Numbered from the stretch's first letter, positions 1-11,009 are shown. The stretch is DNA of 64,000 nucleotides from Aquarana catesbeiana (GCF_042186555.1 NC_133328.1:500119106-500183105); one strand, 5' to 3'. The notes: generated from the letters alone by a model not told the origin. Program-made: numbers and translations.

Positions 1-221
1 TTTGCTTTTAGGAAACCAAGCCCATTCACTCAGTCTATCTCTTACTCAGAAAGGCAGCTCTACTGACAGGGCCTGATTTACACACTCCACAGACCTCCCA
101 AAACACTACTCCACACACTGCCCCCCAGCTCCCTATATTAAAGTAATTGTAAATGATCACCTTTTAAAACAACTCATTCAGTTTAAAATAGAAATGAAGG
201 GCAAAACAGTTTTGTATAGAT

Positions 222-406
222 CAGTGGTTCTCAACTCCTGTCCTCGGGACCCACTAACAGGCCAGGTTTGCAAGATAACTGAAATACATCACAGGTGATA
301 TAATTTGCTGCTTGGTGATTGCAGTATTCTAGTCTGCATCTCCCCAAGGTAATACTTAAAATCTGGCCTGTTAGTGGGTCCTGAGGACAGGAGTTGAGAA
401 CCACTG
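222..406. mobile_element. hAT-type MITE with perfect 8-bp target duplication
   Basis: A 185-base non-autonomous element. Its ends are long inverted repeats of about 44 bases starting CAGTGGTTCTCAACTCCTG. The 8-base sequence GTATAGAT stands directly before (214-221) and after (407-414) it. CAG-type termini with 8-base duplications are the signature of hAT transposons. It has no coding capacity. Confidence 0.9.
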
Positions 407-414
407 GTATAGAT

Positions 415-702
415 ACAAAAAAACATTATAAATACCCTTTTTTCTTTTCTTTCTTTTTTTTTTTTATAAACGATCATATTCCCTCTGTTCTCAGCTGGGG
501 GAGGAAAAGCAGTAGCACACTGAGCTTGTCATTGAATGGCTGTGCAGCGGGGGGGAGTATCAGGATAAGTCTGATTATGGGAGGAGAGTACACTGAGCAT
601 AATTAGAGAACTGACCACGATGTGCTCTCCTGCTTAGCGTGCTCAGTTTTTAATAGGAAAGCAAGGGGACTGGCAGGAACACCAGGGATTTCAGCGAAAC
701 AA
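415..702. other. Non-coding stretch with T-rich tract
   Basis: No gene seen. It holds a pyrimidine-rich tract around 438-470 and otherwise ordinary non-coding sequence. Confidence 0.5.
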
Positions 703-872
703 GGGGATTGATTTAATAAAATGGAGAGTGCAAAACTTGGTGCAGGTGTGCATGGTAGCCAATCAGTTTCTAACTTAAGCTTGTTCAATTAAGCTTTGAC
801 AATAAAACCTGGAAACTGATAGGTTTCTGTGCAGAGCTGCACCAGATTTTGCAGTCTTAGTAAATCAACTCC
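703..872. repeat. Short foldback MITE, GTTGATTTACTAAA family
   Basis: The left end reads GGATTGATTTAATAAAATGG and the right end is its degenerate reverse complement, ending AGTAAATCAACTCC. The same terminal motif bounds repeats at 28605 and 59695. No coding capacity. Confidence 0.55.
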
Positions 873-1044
873 AAAGAGAACAAGATACTTTCTCATACAA
901 GCACATGGTACAGCGCTCTACCTTAGAGGATCTCTGCTGGGGAAGCTTGTATTTCAAAACGCCATATTTTCTCCAGGGTGAGATCAAGCATGTGCCAATT
1001 TACCAGGAGACAACCCTCAGAGTCACAAATTGGACACAAAGAGG

Positions 1045-1268
1045 TCAATTTTTTAAAGGTAAATAGGCTGTTCACTTTGCAAGGTAATTCTCCCTTAGTA
1101 AATGCAATAAAATTCACTTTGCAAATAATATTCATTCACATGCACAGAAAAAAACCCCAGTATATTTGCTTGCACACTATTGGGTGATGGAATTGAGTAG
1201 GGCTTCACCTCATTCACTTAGCTAAGGGAAAATCCCTTACAATTTTTTGCAAAGTGAACAGTCTATTT
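1045..1268. repeat. Degenerate foldback repeat
   Basis: TAGGCTGTTCACTTTGCAA near 1063 is repeated inverted as TTGCAAAGTGAACAGTCTA at 1247-1265. An inner CTCCCTTAGTAAATG segment resembles the GTTGATTTACTAAA foldback family. Non-coding. Confidence 0.5.
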
Positions 1269-1269
1269 T

Positions 1270-2917
1270 TTATTTATTTTTTAAAATTCTTTTATTATGG
1301 CAAAGTATCTTAGATACAACAAGTCAAGTAATTTTCACAAATGAAAAAACACTTAATCAGCAGATACCAAATACCGAAAACAGACAAGACTTATGAAAAC
1401 GTTTGTGGACAGTTTGTGTATTGCTTTGCATATACTGTAGCATCTATAATCAGTGAAGCCCAGGGGCCTTAAAGGGCCATAGGCACACATACCGTAAGAA
1501 TCAAACAATGAAGTTTCAACAAATGAGAATGAGTAAATCTAATGAAGAAAAAGAACAGATAGATATACTAGCAATTCAACTTCATGCATCGTTGATTTGT
1601 CTACACGTATTACCACATAACACATCTTTGTTGACAGGTCCACCGATTTTTATGATCACTGTGATTGTATAATTGCCGTTACATCAGCTAGGTCGTAAGA
1701 GTTTAGCAGAAACAAAGGAAGAGAAAAAGGGGGAGGGAAATGGGGGGAAGCAAAACAGAGCGGATAGGTCATACTCCCGCAACGCAAACAGAAGTCCCAG
1801 CAAGCAACTCTGTACTGCTGCCAGATTTAGTTCAATTAGGACTCGGAACGGGACACTTCCTGCAGGTAAGCTTCCGTACAAGTGAAATGTCTCCAGGGAA
1901 TCCACTTATCTCTAAATTGTTCTTCTGTATTATGAAGTGTAGCTGTCAATTCCTCCATACAGAGAATATAATTGATTTTAGAGTACCACAGGACCCTGGT
2001 TGGTGGTTGAGACATGTGTCCCTGCTGCATTGAGGAACTGCATCATTAGCATTTTCTTGTACTTCCGGAGAGGTCTTTCTGTCAGTTGTAGCAGACATGC
2101 AGCCGGGTTTCCTTTCAACTCGACTGAGGTCAAATGTTTAACAGTTGTTGTCACCTCCTCCCAGAAAGGTCTCAGGGTGGGGCAGGACCAAAAGATGTGG
2201 AACACCGTACCACCTTCTGCTTTGCACAGCCAGCACTTATTGGGGGAAGCCCTATCCATCTTGTGAGGTATATAAGGAACTCTATACCATCGGGATAAGA
2301 TTTTGTACCCAACTTCCTGGTACTGGTTCGCTATGGAGGATGTATGTGCCAAAAGAAGATTTTTTTCCACTTTTCGTGGAGTAAACTGGATATCTAAGTC
2401 CTCTTCCCAATATCGGGGGTCGGTTCGTCAGCCTGTGTTGTCAGGTAGCCATATAACAGAGACAATGTGTGCCTAGAGGGCTCTCCCAAACTGCACAATT
2501 ATTCAAAAGGTGTGAGATCACGTGGGATATAATGCGCCCTCTGAAGGGACTGCAGGAAGTGTTTAAGTTGGTTAGTGCTCAAACTATCCAATGGCGGGTC
2601 TGAAAGCCTGGAGATGCTTGTCGGAGAGGGGAGCCCCCCCCCTGTGCCCACATGTCCACTAGACAATATTTTCCTAGCAGAGCCAGCCTCCTCACCCTTC
2701 TGCTGGTAAGTCCGGGGATGAAGTCAGGATTTCCTATAATGGGAGTCATAGGGGAAGGCAACGGTGAAAGGCCCGTGGTGTGGAAAGTCGACCTAACCAC
2801 TGCAAGAGTGGTACCGATAAGGGGGTGACCCCACATGTCCTCTGGGGGTAGGGAAGTGAGCCATGGTGACATCAATAAAGGGATGGGGGCATCCTCAATC
2901 TCAATCGCCACCCCACT
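1270..2917 (-). mobile_element. L1-type LINE, 3' part of ORF2 (interrupted copy, distal piece)
   Basis: Read on the minus strand, 2941-2579 gives PSPMTPIIGNPDFIPGL and neighbouring text, and 2370-1978 gives RASPNKCWLCKAEGG followed by TVFHIFWSCPTLRPFWEEV. These are the linker and the C-terminal CW..C...H-x-W/F-x-C knuckle of vertebrate L1 ORF2 proteins. The frame is broken between the two blocks. The 3' end is at about 1270-1290, where the minus strand ends A/T-rich. The upstream part of the same element resumes at 4079, beyond an inserted CR1 element. This is a dead retrotransposon, not a host gene. Confidence 0.85.
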
Positions 2918-4078
2918 AGGGTTATCAGTGGTGTACCCCAAGGTTCAGTGCTGGGACCCTTACTCTTTAAAATCTTTATAAATGATATTGGGTCTGGGAT
3001 CAAAAGTAACATTTCTGTCTTTGCAGATGACACCAAGCTATGCAGTGGAATAACGTCCTTACAGGATGTCTCCAATTTACAAGCTGACCTCAATGCTCTG
3101 TCTAATTGGGCGTCTGTGTGGCAGATGAGGTTTAATGTTGAGAAATGTAAAATTATGCACTTGGGGGCTAAGAATATGCATGCATCATACATGCTAGGGG
3201 GAGTACAACTGGGGGAATCCATAGTGGAGAAGGATCTGGGGGTTTTGGTAGATCATAAGCTCAATAATAGCATGCAATGCCAAGCTGCGGTTTCCAAAGC
3301 GAGCAAAGTCCTTTCTTGTATTAAGAGAGGTATGGACTCCAGAGAGAGAGATATCATTTTGCCCCTGTTCAAATCATTAGTAAGACCTCATCTGGAATAT
3401 GCAGTTCAGTTTTGGGCACCAGTTCTCAAAAAGGATATCGGGGAACTGGGGTAAGTGCAGAGAAGGCCAACCAAACTGATAAGAGGCATGGGGGAGCTCA
3501 GCTATGAGGAAAGATTAGAGGAACTGAATTTGCTCACTCTTGAGAAAAGGAGAATAAGGGGGGATATGATCAACATGTTCAAATATATAAGGGGTCCATA
3601 TAGTGAACTTGGTGTTGAGTTATTCACTTTACGGTCAACACAGAGGACAAGGGGGCACTCTTTACGACTGGAGGAAAAGAGATCTCCAAATACGGAAAGG
3701 TTTCTTCACAGTAAGAGCTGTGAAAATGTGGAATAGACTCCCTCCAGAGGTGGTTCTGGCCAGCTCAGTAGATTGCTTTAAGAAAGGCCTGGATACTTTC
3801 CTAAATGTACATAATATAACTGGGTACTGACATTTATAGGTAAAGTTGATCCAGGGAAAATCCGATTGCCTCTTGGGGGATCAGGAAGGAATTATTTCCC
3901 CTGCTTTAGCAAATTGGAGCATGCTCTGCTAGGGTTTTTTTTGCCTTCCTCTGGATCAACTGTGGGTATAGTATTGGGTATATTGGATTGTACGATATTT
4001 TTTTTTTGTTTTTTGTTTTTTTTTATGGTTGAACTGGATGGACTTGTGTCTTTTTTCAACCTGACTAACTATGACTGT
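2918..4078 (+). mobile_element. CR1-type LINE, 5'-truncated, inserted into the L1 copy
   Basis: The plus-strand frame from 2918 encodes the back half of a CR1/Jockey-group reverse transcriptase: GVPQGSVLGPLLF, FADDTKL (the catalytic F/Y-A-D-D box), KCKIMHLGAKN, EKDLGVLVDHKL and RPHLEYAVQFWAP. An in-frame TAA at about 3452 precedes VQRRPTKLIRG-type text, read here as MQRRPTKLIRG. A frameshift near 3660-3690 precedes MWNRLPPEVV. A 3' tail of about 240 bases ends with TTTTTTCAACCTGACTAACT. The element is truncated at the front and inactive. The L1 reading continues on both sides of it. Confidence 0.88.
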
Positions 4079-4240
4079 ACACCCACTGCTTGGAGTCTGC
4101 ATTACAATGCCAATCCACGACCCTCGAAAGGTATACTGCCCTGTAATACTTCAGAAGGTTGGGCAGGCCGATGCCCCCTTTTGCCTTTGGCAAATGTGAC
4201 AGACTCACCCGGGACAGAGGCTTTTGGAGGGGACTGAATG
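4079..4240 (-). mobile_element. L1-type LINE, proximal piece of the interrupted copy
   Basis: The minus strand encodes SLSHLPKAKGGIGLPNLLKY and then YRAVYLSRVVDWHCNADSKQ. This is the conserved L1 ORF2 segment just after the reverse transcriptase domain (GGLGLPxLxxYYxA....RxVDW). The reading stops where the CR1 insertion begins and picks up at 2917 with VAIEIEDAPIPLLMSPWL. The limit above 4240 is not clear. Confidence 0.8.
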
Positions 4241-4693
4241 CTAGCCTCTTGCCTACCGACTATGGGCCCTAGCATCTGAGGGAGCTACAAGCTAAGATAT
4301 TCTGTTATGTAATGCAAAAGGACATTATTAAGGAGGCCATGATGGTCTCTGCCAGCTTGGGACTCAGGGGACAGATGTATGTGAAAGGAATGCTGATTAG
4401 CCGATGCCCCCTTTCACCTTTGGCAAAGATAATAGGTGCATTTTTATCCTTGGTGACTTATTCTTTTACATTTTTTAAACATTCAAGAGGGAATTATTTA
4501 CATTTAAAGGTAAAATAGATTTCCCTTTTGACTTTCGTTAGAAAAGTTCTACTTATTTATTTTTATTTTATTTTACCTTAAAAAGCATTTTACTGTATAT
4601 ATTTTAAACGACAAGCTTATCAAACGCAGTAAGGGACATGATTCAGCATTCTCACTGACCTCAGTTTAACAGCAATCTTTTTGTTTTTCTAAG
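4241..4693. other. Intron sequence before the first CLC exon seen
   Basis: No gene. A block at 4165-4195 (GCCGATGCCCCCTTTTGCCT) is nearly repeated at 4401-4430. The end is the pyrimidine-rich acceptor of the exon at 4694. Confidence 0.5.
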
Positions 4694-4888
4694 GTGAAAG
4701 ACTTTTTGGATATGAGTGTATTGGCCTTTATCCCCTGTATTATCATAGGAGTAATTGGTGGTTTACTTGGTGCCCTGTTTGTATTTCTAAATGTAACAAT
4801 CAATAAAGTCCGTCTGAAGCTGTTCAACTCAATATCTCACAAACTTCTCAGACAGCTGAGCAAGCTACTTGAAACTTTGGTCTTGCTG
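4694..4888 (+). CDS. CLC chloride channel/exchanger, internal exon 1 of 7 seen (helix I and start of J)
   Basis: This is the first exon seen of a CLC-family anion channel or Cl-/H+ exchanger, an integral membrane homodimer. It has 65 codons, starts after a pyrimidine-rich tract ending in AG (4692-4693) and ends before GTGAGT at 4889, phase 0 at both ends. It encodes VKDFLDMSVLAFIPCIIIGV followed by IGGLLGALFVFLN, the small-residue-rich helix I pattern that CLC proteins share (ClC-7 has a similar GGLLGALFN). A basic linker follows, then the start of helix J. The GTG at 4694 is simply the first codon of an internal exon, not a start codon. Exons for helices A-H, with the gating glutamate and the GSGIPE-type motif, must lie before position 1, because nothing CLC-like is visible in 1-4690. 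The subfamily is not certain; it looks nearest to the ClC-6/ClC-7/plant-like branch. Confidence 0.9.
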
Positions 4889-5153
4889 GTGAGTAGAATC
4901 ATATTTTTCATAAATCTTTATGAGCACCTTCAGTAAACTCATATATTTTATAAAGCAAGTAAATCTGCCATTAAACAGTAAATTTCATCATGTACGTTGT
5001 TACTACTTTTATGGCATAATTCTTCAGCGAAATGGTAGTAGTGTTTAGCAGCGTCCATTAAAGTGGAGCTCTAAGAAAAAGCTTTCTGCATGCTACTACA
5101 AAAACATATTTTTCCTCTTGATTATGTCCTGGTTGCCTTTGGTTTCCCCTCAC

Positions 5154-5631
5154 TTAAAGTCTTACTAAATCCAAGACCCTGCATTCACTATATCTGGTCT
5201 CCCACAGTACACAGAACATGGAAATGCAATTATTTTAGTAAATATAAACTGCTAAATACCTTTTCTAATCTGCAGTATATAGCAGTCTTGTGACTTCTAT
5301 CAGTGCTGGTAAAGCTTGTAGGAGGAATTTTCTTACTGCACTAGCTGCCCTATCAGGATGCAGGACCCCTGCCCCTCTGTCTAGACATTGCTGATGGGCC
5401 CTGTGCAACACACACCAAACTGAGCATGTACAGTCTGACTCCAGTAACTCTGACTTAACCAGAGATGTTTTGGAGTCAGTGGAAGAAGAGGAGGATCTGT
5501 GCATGCAGGATTAAACAGCCTTTTTACACAATGCGGAGGATTAATCCCTTAGGTTCCACAGGGAATATAACAAGAATGCTTTACTGCATAAACAGACTGA
5601 TTTTAATGTTGTGAGTTTAGTAACACTTTAA
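5154..5631 (+). repeat. TTAA-flanked MITE, family A, copy 1
   Basis: It begins TTAAAGTCTTACTAAATCC and ends GAGTTTAGTAACACTTTAA, an imperfect terminal inverted repeat bounded by TTAA. The interior (CCCACAGTACACAGAACATG and beyond) is nearly identical to the copy at 8344-8865. Non-coding. The TTAA borders suggest mobilisation by a piggyBac-type transposase; this is inference. Confidence 0.8.
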
Positions 5632-6373
5632 TATTCTCATAACATCACAGGAAGTTGGAGCAAATCTTCCCAACAGAGACATAAGAAACATAACATACAC
5701 TTTTTTGCATCTGGGTGGGTGGAGCCTGATGATGATTCAGAGACACTCTAGCCCCATCAAATCCCCTCCCCTTGTGATAGACAGTCTGCTTTTGGCTATA
5801 GAATATCCCCATTGCCTGCTGTCAATCACAAGGAGACAGTTGGCTTGATAGGGAACTAGTGTCTTAGCTTCCCCATCAGGCCTCACCCACTCTCAGCATC
5901 ACTGATTGCTTGGAGACTGTTGGCTGATACACAGCATACAGAGAGAGGCAATCTGCCTGTCTCTGTACTCCAAGTTGAAGTTAAAGTCCTACTTATCTTC
6001 AGTTTATCTACAACCTGGAGGTAATTATTTTTGAATCAGCTGTAGTATTAGCCACACTTTGTTAAAGTGGCACTTTTAAGAACTACCTGAATCTGCTGCA
6101 TAAGTCAGTAAAGATACTGAAATGGGCAGCAGGAATTTTTGAATCTGGTACAAGACCTTTTAAAGGGCCATACAGCCAGAAAACTCTTGTTAATTCCCTC
6201 TATTGGGGTTTCACCTTTCTTTGCCTTCAGTTTTAACATATTTTTACTATAGAGCAAGGAAAGACAGAAATGCATATAAAATTGTTTACTATGAGGTAAT
6301 ATGTACTATAAATAAAATGATAGAAACAAGTTATAATGAAGAAAATAATAATGAGTAATTTCTAATTTTATAG
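5632..6373. other. Remainder of intron 1
   Basis: No gene or recognisable element. It ends in the splice acceptor of the exon at 6374. Confidence 0.5.
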
Positions 6374-6465
6374 ATGGCAACTATCACTATCACAGTATAT
6401 GTGCCTTATTTCTTCTCCTGCACTCCAGACCCAACAACCACCCATTCCACAAACTCATCTGATAA
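6374..6465 (+). CDS. CLC channel/exchanger, exon 2 seen (helix J and luminal/extracellular loop)
   Basis: A 92-base exon, entered in phase 0 after TTTTATAG and left after two bases of a codon at GTAAGTAT (6466). It completes hydrophobic helix J (MATITITVYVPYFFSC), then gives a Ser/Thr/Asn-rich loop, PDPTTTHSTNSS, with N-glycosylation sequons around NSS. In CLC proteins the segment after helix J is a non-cytoplasmic loop, which fits glycosylation. The initial ATG is not a translation start: the exon joins in frame to the previous one, and the splice acceptor lies directly before it. This loop is poorly conserved in the family, so assignment rests on splice sites, phase and hydrophobicity rather than motif identity. 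Confidence 0.82.
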
Positions 6466-6776
6466 GTAAGTATGCGAAAATATGTCATGTTTTTATTACC
6501 TTGCGTATCAGTTTTAATATGAAACTGAGTCAATAGCCCCAATAACCCTTTTAAATTTCCCCTATCTCTACAGCCCAAAGCTAGCCATACATGAAATGCA
6601 CTTCAGGCAATTCATGCTGAATCAGGCTGAATTTGCTCCATGGGTGGCCCTGTTGACAACACCTGAATCGTCCAAAATTGATTTTTTTATCAACTTTTGT
6701 CTTTTATTGAAGGAGCTGGATAGAAAATTGTCGGCTGAGCAGAGTCTGCATATGTTTTGATGCAGATGTAATTTAT

Positions 6777-6832
6777 TATGATATTATTATATATTATTAT
6801 TATATTATATTATATATAATATTGTTTTTATT
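6777..6832. repeat. AT-rich simple sequence
   Basis: A run of ATTATTAT/TATATAAT-type low-complexity sequence within intron 2. Confidence 0.8.
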
Positions 6833-7542
6833 ATATTCTGACAAACACCTGTTAAAATAGCCTACAATGGGAGATGCGTCTATTCATGCTGTAAGCGTAG
6901 ATTTTTCTTTCAACTCTTAGACTGATCGAGAGAAATCTACATGTGTGGGCTACTTAACCCAGGAGTAAGCAGCCTTTTGAGCCTAGTGTGCCAAAAATGT
7001 TTGCAAGAAATTGAGAGTGTTAGGTATATAAAACAAAATGTCTACATTGCCTCCTCAATCACAAAAAGGGATAATAAACCCCCCATGGGTCACAGTAACT
7101 TCAATAATAACCCCCCAACAATGGTGTCAGCGACTCCTATAATAATATCCCCAGGACTGGTGACAGTGCATTAAAAAGACAGCTCAGGATTGGTGGCAGT
7201 GCAGCAAAATCATACCTCTCAACTTTAGACTTTCATAAAGAGCAATATTCTATGCTACAATTGCTACATTGTGCTGAATATTGGGAGTAGTTTAAAGGAG
7301 TACAGTTAAATAGAGTCTGAACCTATGCACAGTATACAATGAACAGGTGTGCAGCAGTTAGTACTACTACTGGGCAACTTAGTAACCAGCAACTGGTAAA
7401 ATAGCACTTTGATCAGGAGTTTTTCAGGAGCAAAATACCCTTAGGATTGTTATTCCACCAGAAATTCAAATAAGAAAAAGAGAAATAAAATAAGAAAACA
7501 TTTTTATATTAAATGAATCTAAATTTAATTTGAATGAATACC
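6833..7542. other. Intron 2 sequence, nothing recognised
   Basis: No gene, no clear inverted-repeat element. Confidence 0.45.
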
Positions 7543-7908
7543 TTAAAGAGGAAGTAAAGTCTTCCTTTTAAATTGTACCTACAAGCCTATAATAAGGCCT
7601 GTACCTTACCTGTAGGTACTATAAATATCTCCTAAACTTGCACCATTTAGGAGATATTTACTATCGGCACATGCGCTCTAAAGAAATGGCCACCTGTGCC
7701 GTTTCTTAAGGGCCGTGTGCCATGACCAGCGGCTCCTGCGTGCATTTCCGCATTTCCGGGGAAAATGTCAGCAGTCTCAGCGGTGTGCGGGTGCCGCTGA
7801 GAGAGCTCCGTTCTAAGGTAAGTATTTTATAATGAGCTAGTATGCGATGCACAAGCGATGCATACTAGCTCATTATGCCTTTGTCTTACAGGTTTACAAC
7901 CTCTTTAA
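7543..7908 (+). repeat. TTAA-flanked MITE, family B, copy 1
   Basis: It begins TTAAAGAGGAAGTAAAG and ends GGTTTACAACCTCTTTAA. It contains an inner hairpin, TATCTCCTAAACTTGC...TTTAGGAGATA (7627-7660), and an ATGAGCTAGTATGCGATGCA hairpin near 7832-7875. The same hairpins occur in reverse order in the copy at 40358-40825. Non-coding. Confidence 0.8.
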
Positions 7909-8343
7909 TCTGTAGCTCTGATGCAGTATTGTGGCGTGATTTTAGCAGCCATGGTGTGATGATGTTCCATATATGCAGCACCTGCCTGTGTGTGTTGGGA
8001 ATCAGGCTCTCTCCAGCAGTGTCCCCCATTTACTGGCTGCTCAAATCATGCACCTTTTCAGCCCTTCACTCCTCACTACTGTGTTGTTCTACCACTATAG
8101 AAGCACAGTGCATTAATGTTTATATCCACTGAAGTGCTTTTGTGACGTCAAGGAGGTGGGTGGTCCAGGCTTTGTAATCAATAGCCTAGGGAACTATCAA
8201 TTACAGCCAATGAGATCCTAAGTCAGGGGTTGCTAACCCCTGGCCTAAACCTTTACAACAGCCTTTACCACCCAAGTACATCAAGAATTTTTTTTTTAAA
8301 TATGTATCATTCATTGCTCCTCCTTGTAGCACCATGTATACTG
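7909..8343. other. Intron 2 sequence between MITEs
   Basis: No gene or clear element. A small hairpin, AGGGGTTGCTAACCCCT, lies at 8225-8241. Confidence 0.45.
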
Positions 8344-8865
8344 TTAAAGTGTTACTAAACCCAGGACTCTGTATTCACAATATCTGGTCTCCCACAGTAC
8401 ACAGAACATGGAAATGCAATTATTTTAGTAAATATAAACTGCTAAATACCTTTTCTCATCAGCCGTTAGAGCAGTCTTGTGACGTCTATCAGTGTCCAGC
8501 CAAGCACTGGTTAAAGCTTGTAGGAGGAGTTTCTGACTGAGCTATGAGACTGCAAGACCCCTGACCCTCTGTCTGGACAGTGCTAATTGGCCCTGTCCTA
8601 ATAACATGCATCCTCTCAAGAAAATAAAAACCTCTCTAGCCATACACACAAAACTGAGCATGTGCAGCCTGACTCCATAGACTCTGCTACATCAGGAAAT
8701 TATTAGGAGTCAGTGGAAGAAGGGGAGGATCAGAGAAGCCAGGATCAAACGGCCTTTTTACACAATGCAGGGGATTAACCCCTTAGGTTCCACAGTGAGT
8801 ATAACAAGCATACTTTACTGTATATACAAACTGATTTTACTGTTGTGGGTTTAGTAACACTTTAA
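8344..8865 (+). repeat. TTAA-flanked MITE, family A, copy 2
   Basis: It begins TTAAAGTGTTACTAAACCC and ends GGGTTTAGTAACACTTTAA, an almost perfect terminal inverted repeat. It is homologous along its length to 5154-5631, with an extra block of about 40 bases near 8600-8640. Confidence 0.85.
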
Positions 8866-9007
8866 TATGTGGATTTCAGAACTGGCTCAGAGCAGGCTCT
8901 GTGAAATGTGTGACGCAGCAGTGCCTACTCCAGTGAATACTAAATATGTGTCACAGAATTCAACAAAGTAAATGTATAGGGATCTTCACTAAGTATGTTT
9001 CCCAGCT

Positions 9008-9703
9008 TTAACCAGTTAAGAACCAGCCTCTAGAAAATTTTCTGGTACAGGGTGGTCCTCCTGGGCAGAATATATACATGATTCTGCACTTCCGCCTAGC
9101 GGACACGTGTGCCGCCGCCAGGCCGCTTCTGATGTGATTATTCACAGGAGAAGCCGATCTGCAGGTGTTGGGCACTGGATGTTTGACGACACCCACCAAT
9201 CATCAGGCAGAGACACAGAACAGAGCTCTGCCTACGTAAACAAGGCAGCTCTCCGTTCTGACAGGGGGAAGGGATGGATTTTGTGTCCCTGTAAAGCAAG
9301 GAATAAAATCCATCACTTCCCTGAGTAAAAGCAGCACACATACATTGTACAATAAAACACTGGCTAGGCACACAGTTAACCCTTTGATCCCCCTAGATGT
9401 TTAACCCTTTCCCAGCCAGTGTTATTAGTACAGTGACAGTGCATATTGTTAGCACTAATCACTGTATTAGTGTCACTGGTTCCAAAAGTATCATTTTTTT
9501 CCTAAATTTTCTGTCTTTTTTGTTTATAGTGCAAAAAATAAAAAAATGCAGTGGTGATCAAATGCCACCAAAAGAATGCTCTAGTTGTGGGAAAAAAATT
9601 ATATACATTTTATTTGGGTACAGTGTTGCATGACCACGCAATTGTCAGTTAAAGTAACGCAGTGCTGTGTCTCAAAAAATGGCCTGGTCGTGAAGGGGGT
9701 AAA
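9008..9703 (+). repeat. TTAACCACTTG MITE, family C, copy 1
   Basis: It begins TTAACCAGTTAAGAACC and ends in the family's GGTCGTGAAGGGGGTAAA block. The core shares with other copies the segment on a 'reserved' cadence: CCCTTTCCCAGCCAGTG, AAGAATGCTCTAGTTGTGGG and a TTGTCAGTTAAAG-CGACGCAG-like block. It lies just upstream of exon 3. Its small ORFs differ between copies and are not genes. Confidence 0.75.
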
Positions 9704-9962
9704 TCTTCTGGAGGTCAAGATTATGTGCATTAATAGGAGCAAGCTATAAAAAATTGAAATATGTTGTGAAAATTAATATATTTTACATTTTGACCATAGT
9801 TACGCTTTAAACTACAAACATTCTGCATTGATGAATAGCTAACATGGTACTATTAACATGCCATAAAAATGAAGGGATATTTAGTAAACTACTTGGTGTT
9901 TTAGAACCATATGGAAATGAATGCATGTTACATTTATTTTTCTGCATCTCGCTCTTCAACAG
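9704..9962. other. End of intron 2
   Basis: Non-coding, ending with the polypyrimidine tract and CAACAG acceptor used by exon 3. Confidence 0.5.
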
Positions 9963-10063
9963 ATCACATGATTCACATGGATTGTGGGATGTCTCAGAAT
10001 ATAATTGTCCTGATAGTTCTACGTCTGGATCAGAGGGAGCATTGAATCATACTATAAACCAAG
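9963..10063 (+). CDS. CLC channel/exchanger, exon 3 seen (loop before helix L)
   Basis: A 101-base exon with a strong pyrimidine tract and CAACAG acceptor (9957-9962). It is entered after two codon bases and left after one (donor GTACTA at 10064). It encodes SHDSHGLWDVSEYNCPDSST and then SGSEGALNHTINQ. The EYNCP stretch resembles the Cys/Tyr/Asn element that precedes the YN-x-MA-type segment in ClC-6/7 and plant CLCs, and NHT is a further N-glycosylation sequon. The phase works on both sides: the first base completes a Lys codon with exon 2, and the last G pairs with CT of the next exon to give Ala. Reading on through the donor gives an open frame to 10194, but that tail has no CLC similarity and is treated as intron. 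Confidence 0.85.
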
Positions 10064-11009
10064 GTACTACAGTAGAATATATGGATAAGAATGAACCAAT
10101 AATGTGTACTTTACATACTCCACAATTCTTTTTAGACTGTACTGTAGTTATCTGTGCTGCACTTTCCAGGACTTTTGTTGTACTGTTCTCCTAGAATACA
10201 TTTTAGAGGACTTGTCCATTCCATATTTCTGCCAAGAGGTAAGGTGAGGTTGGGCTTGCTTGTGCATATATATTATGTTTTGACTTAGCTGTAGATGTTT
10301 CCAATATTCTTGTCTTGCTAGTTAAAGATACCAGTTTTTTGAGGTTCAAACTTTTGCTAGGTTCAGATGGAGAAGGGAAGTGTTAAAACATCAATTGCAT
10401 TTTTTGTTTTGCTTTATGTGTCTCATTAGATAACTTTCTCTTCACTTCCTGTCCCAAAAACACAACAGGAAGTGAGAAGAACTCTCTCCAGTATAAAGCT
10501 AAGTTTAGATGTGTGGCAGCCCTTGCCCACCCTGTGAAAAGGGATCCATTGCTCATTGACAGGTGGTGAGTTGGCTCACTTGTCTTTTTTTACTGTCCCC
10601 AGACCACAAATGTAAACAAGCCCAAAAGAAAAGTCTCCTAATGCCAGCTATCGCTGGAATAGGTCGTCCAGGTTTCCCTGTTTTAGCAATAACGGTAAAA
10701 TTTTGGACCTTCAATCACTTTTTCTCCTGATGACAATAGACACCAGGATAAATGGTAAGAGTGTTTCTTCCTGTCATGGACACAGCAATAAACCTGACAG
10801 CTATTGTAGGCCCTTTTTGGCTGTAATTACTATTTAAATCTTCTAGTGCTTAGTGAATCCTTATAGACCCCTAAATGACCAACAGCCGTGAATTTTATAA
10901 CTTGGTAACATCCCTGCTGTTGGATTAGAAAAGTGATATGTAGCAGATTTGGAGACTGCCGACAGGGATGGATCCAAGGATTTAGATAATGATTCTATTT
11001 CAACTTATA
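10064..11009. other. First part of intron 3
   Basis: No gene. The segment at 10430-10500 (CTTCACTTCCTGTCCC and an inverted GGAAGTGAGAAGA) resembles the middle of the family E MITEs at 46924 and 17446, so a decayed copy is likely. Confidence 0.45.

Noticed and set aside
2948..3454. Reverse transcriptase ORF as a host gene
   Set aside because: It is a 5'-truncated CR1 LINE with an in-frame stop and frameshift.
6374..6376. ATG at the start of exon 2 as a translation start of a shorter protein
   Set aside because: It directly follows a splice acceptor and continues exon 1 in frame within helix J.
9963..10194. Extension of exon 3 to the stop at 10197 as an alternative last exon
   Set aside because: The donor at 10064 gives a phase-matched join to exon 4, and the sequence beyond has no CLC similarity. 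No convincing polyadenylation signal was identified nearby.
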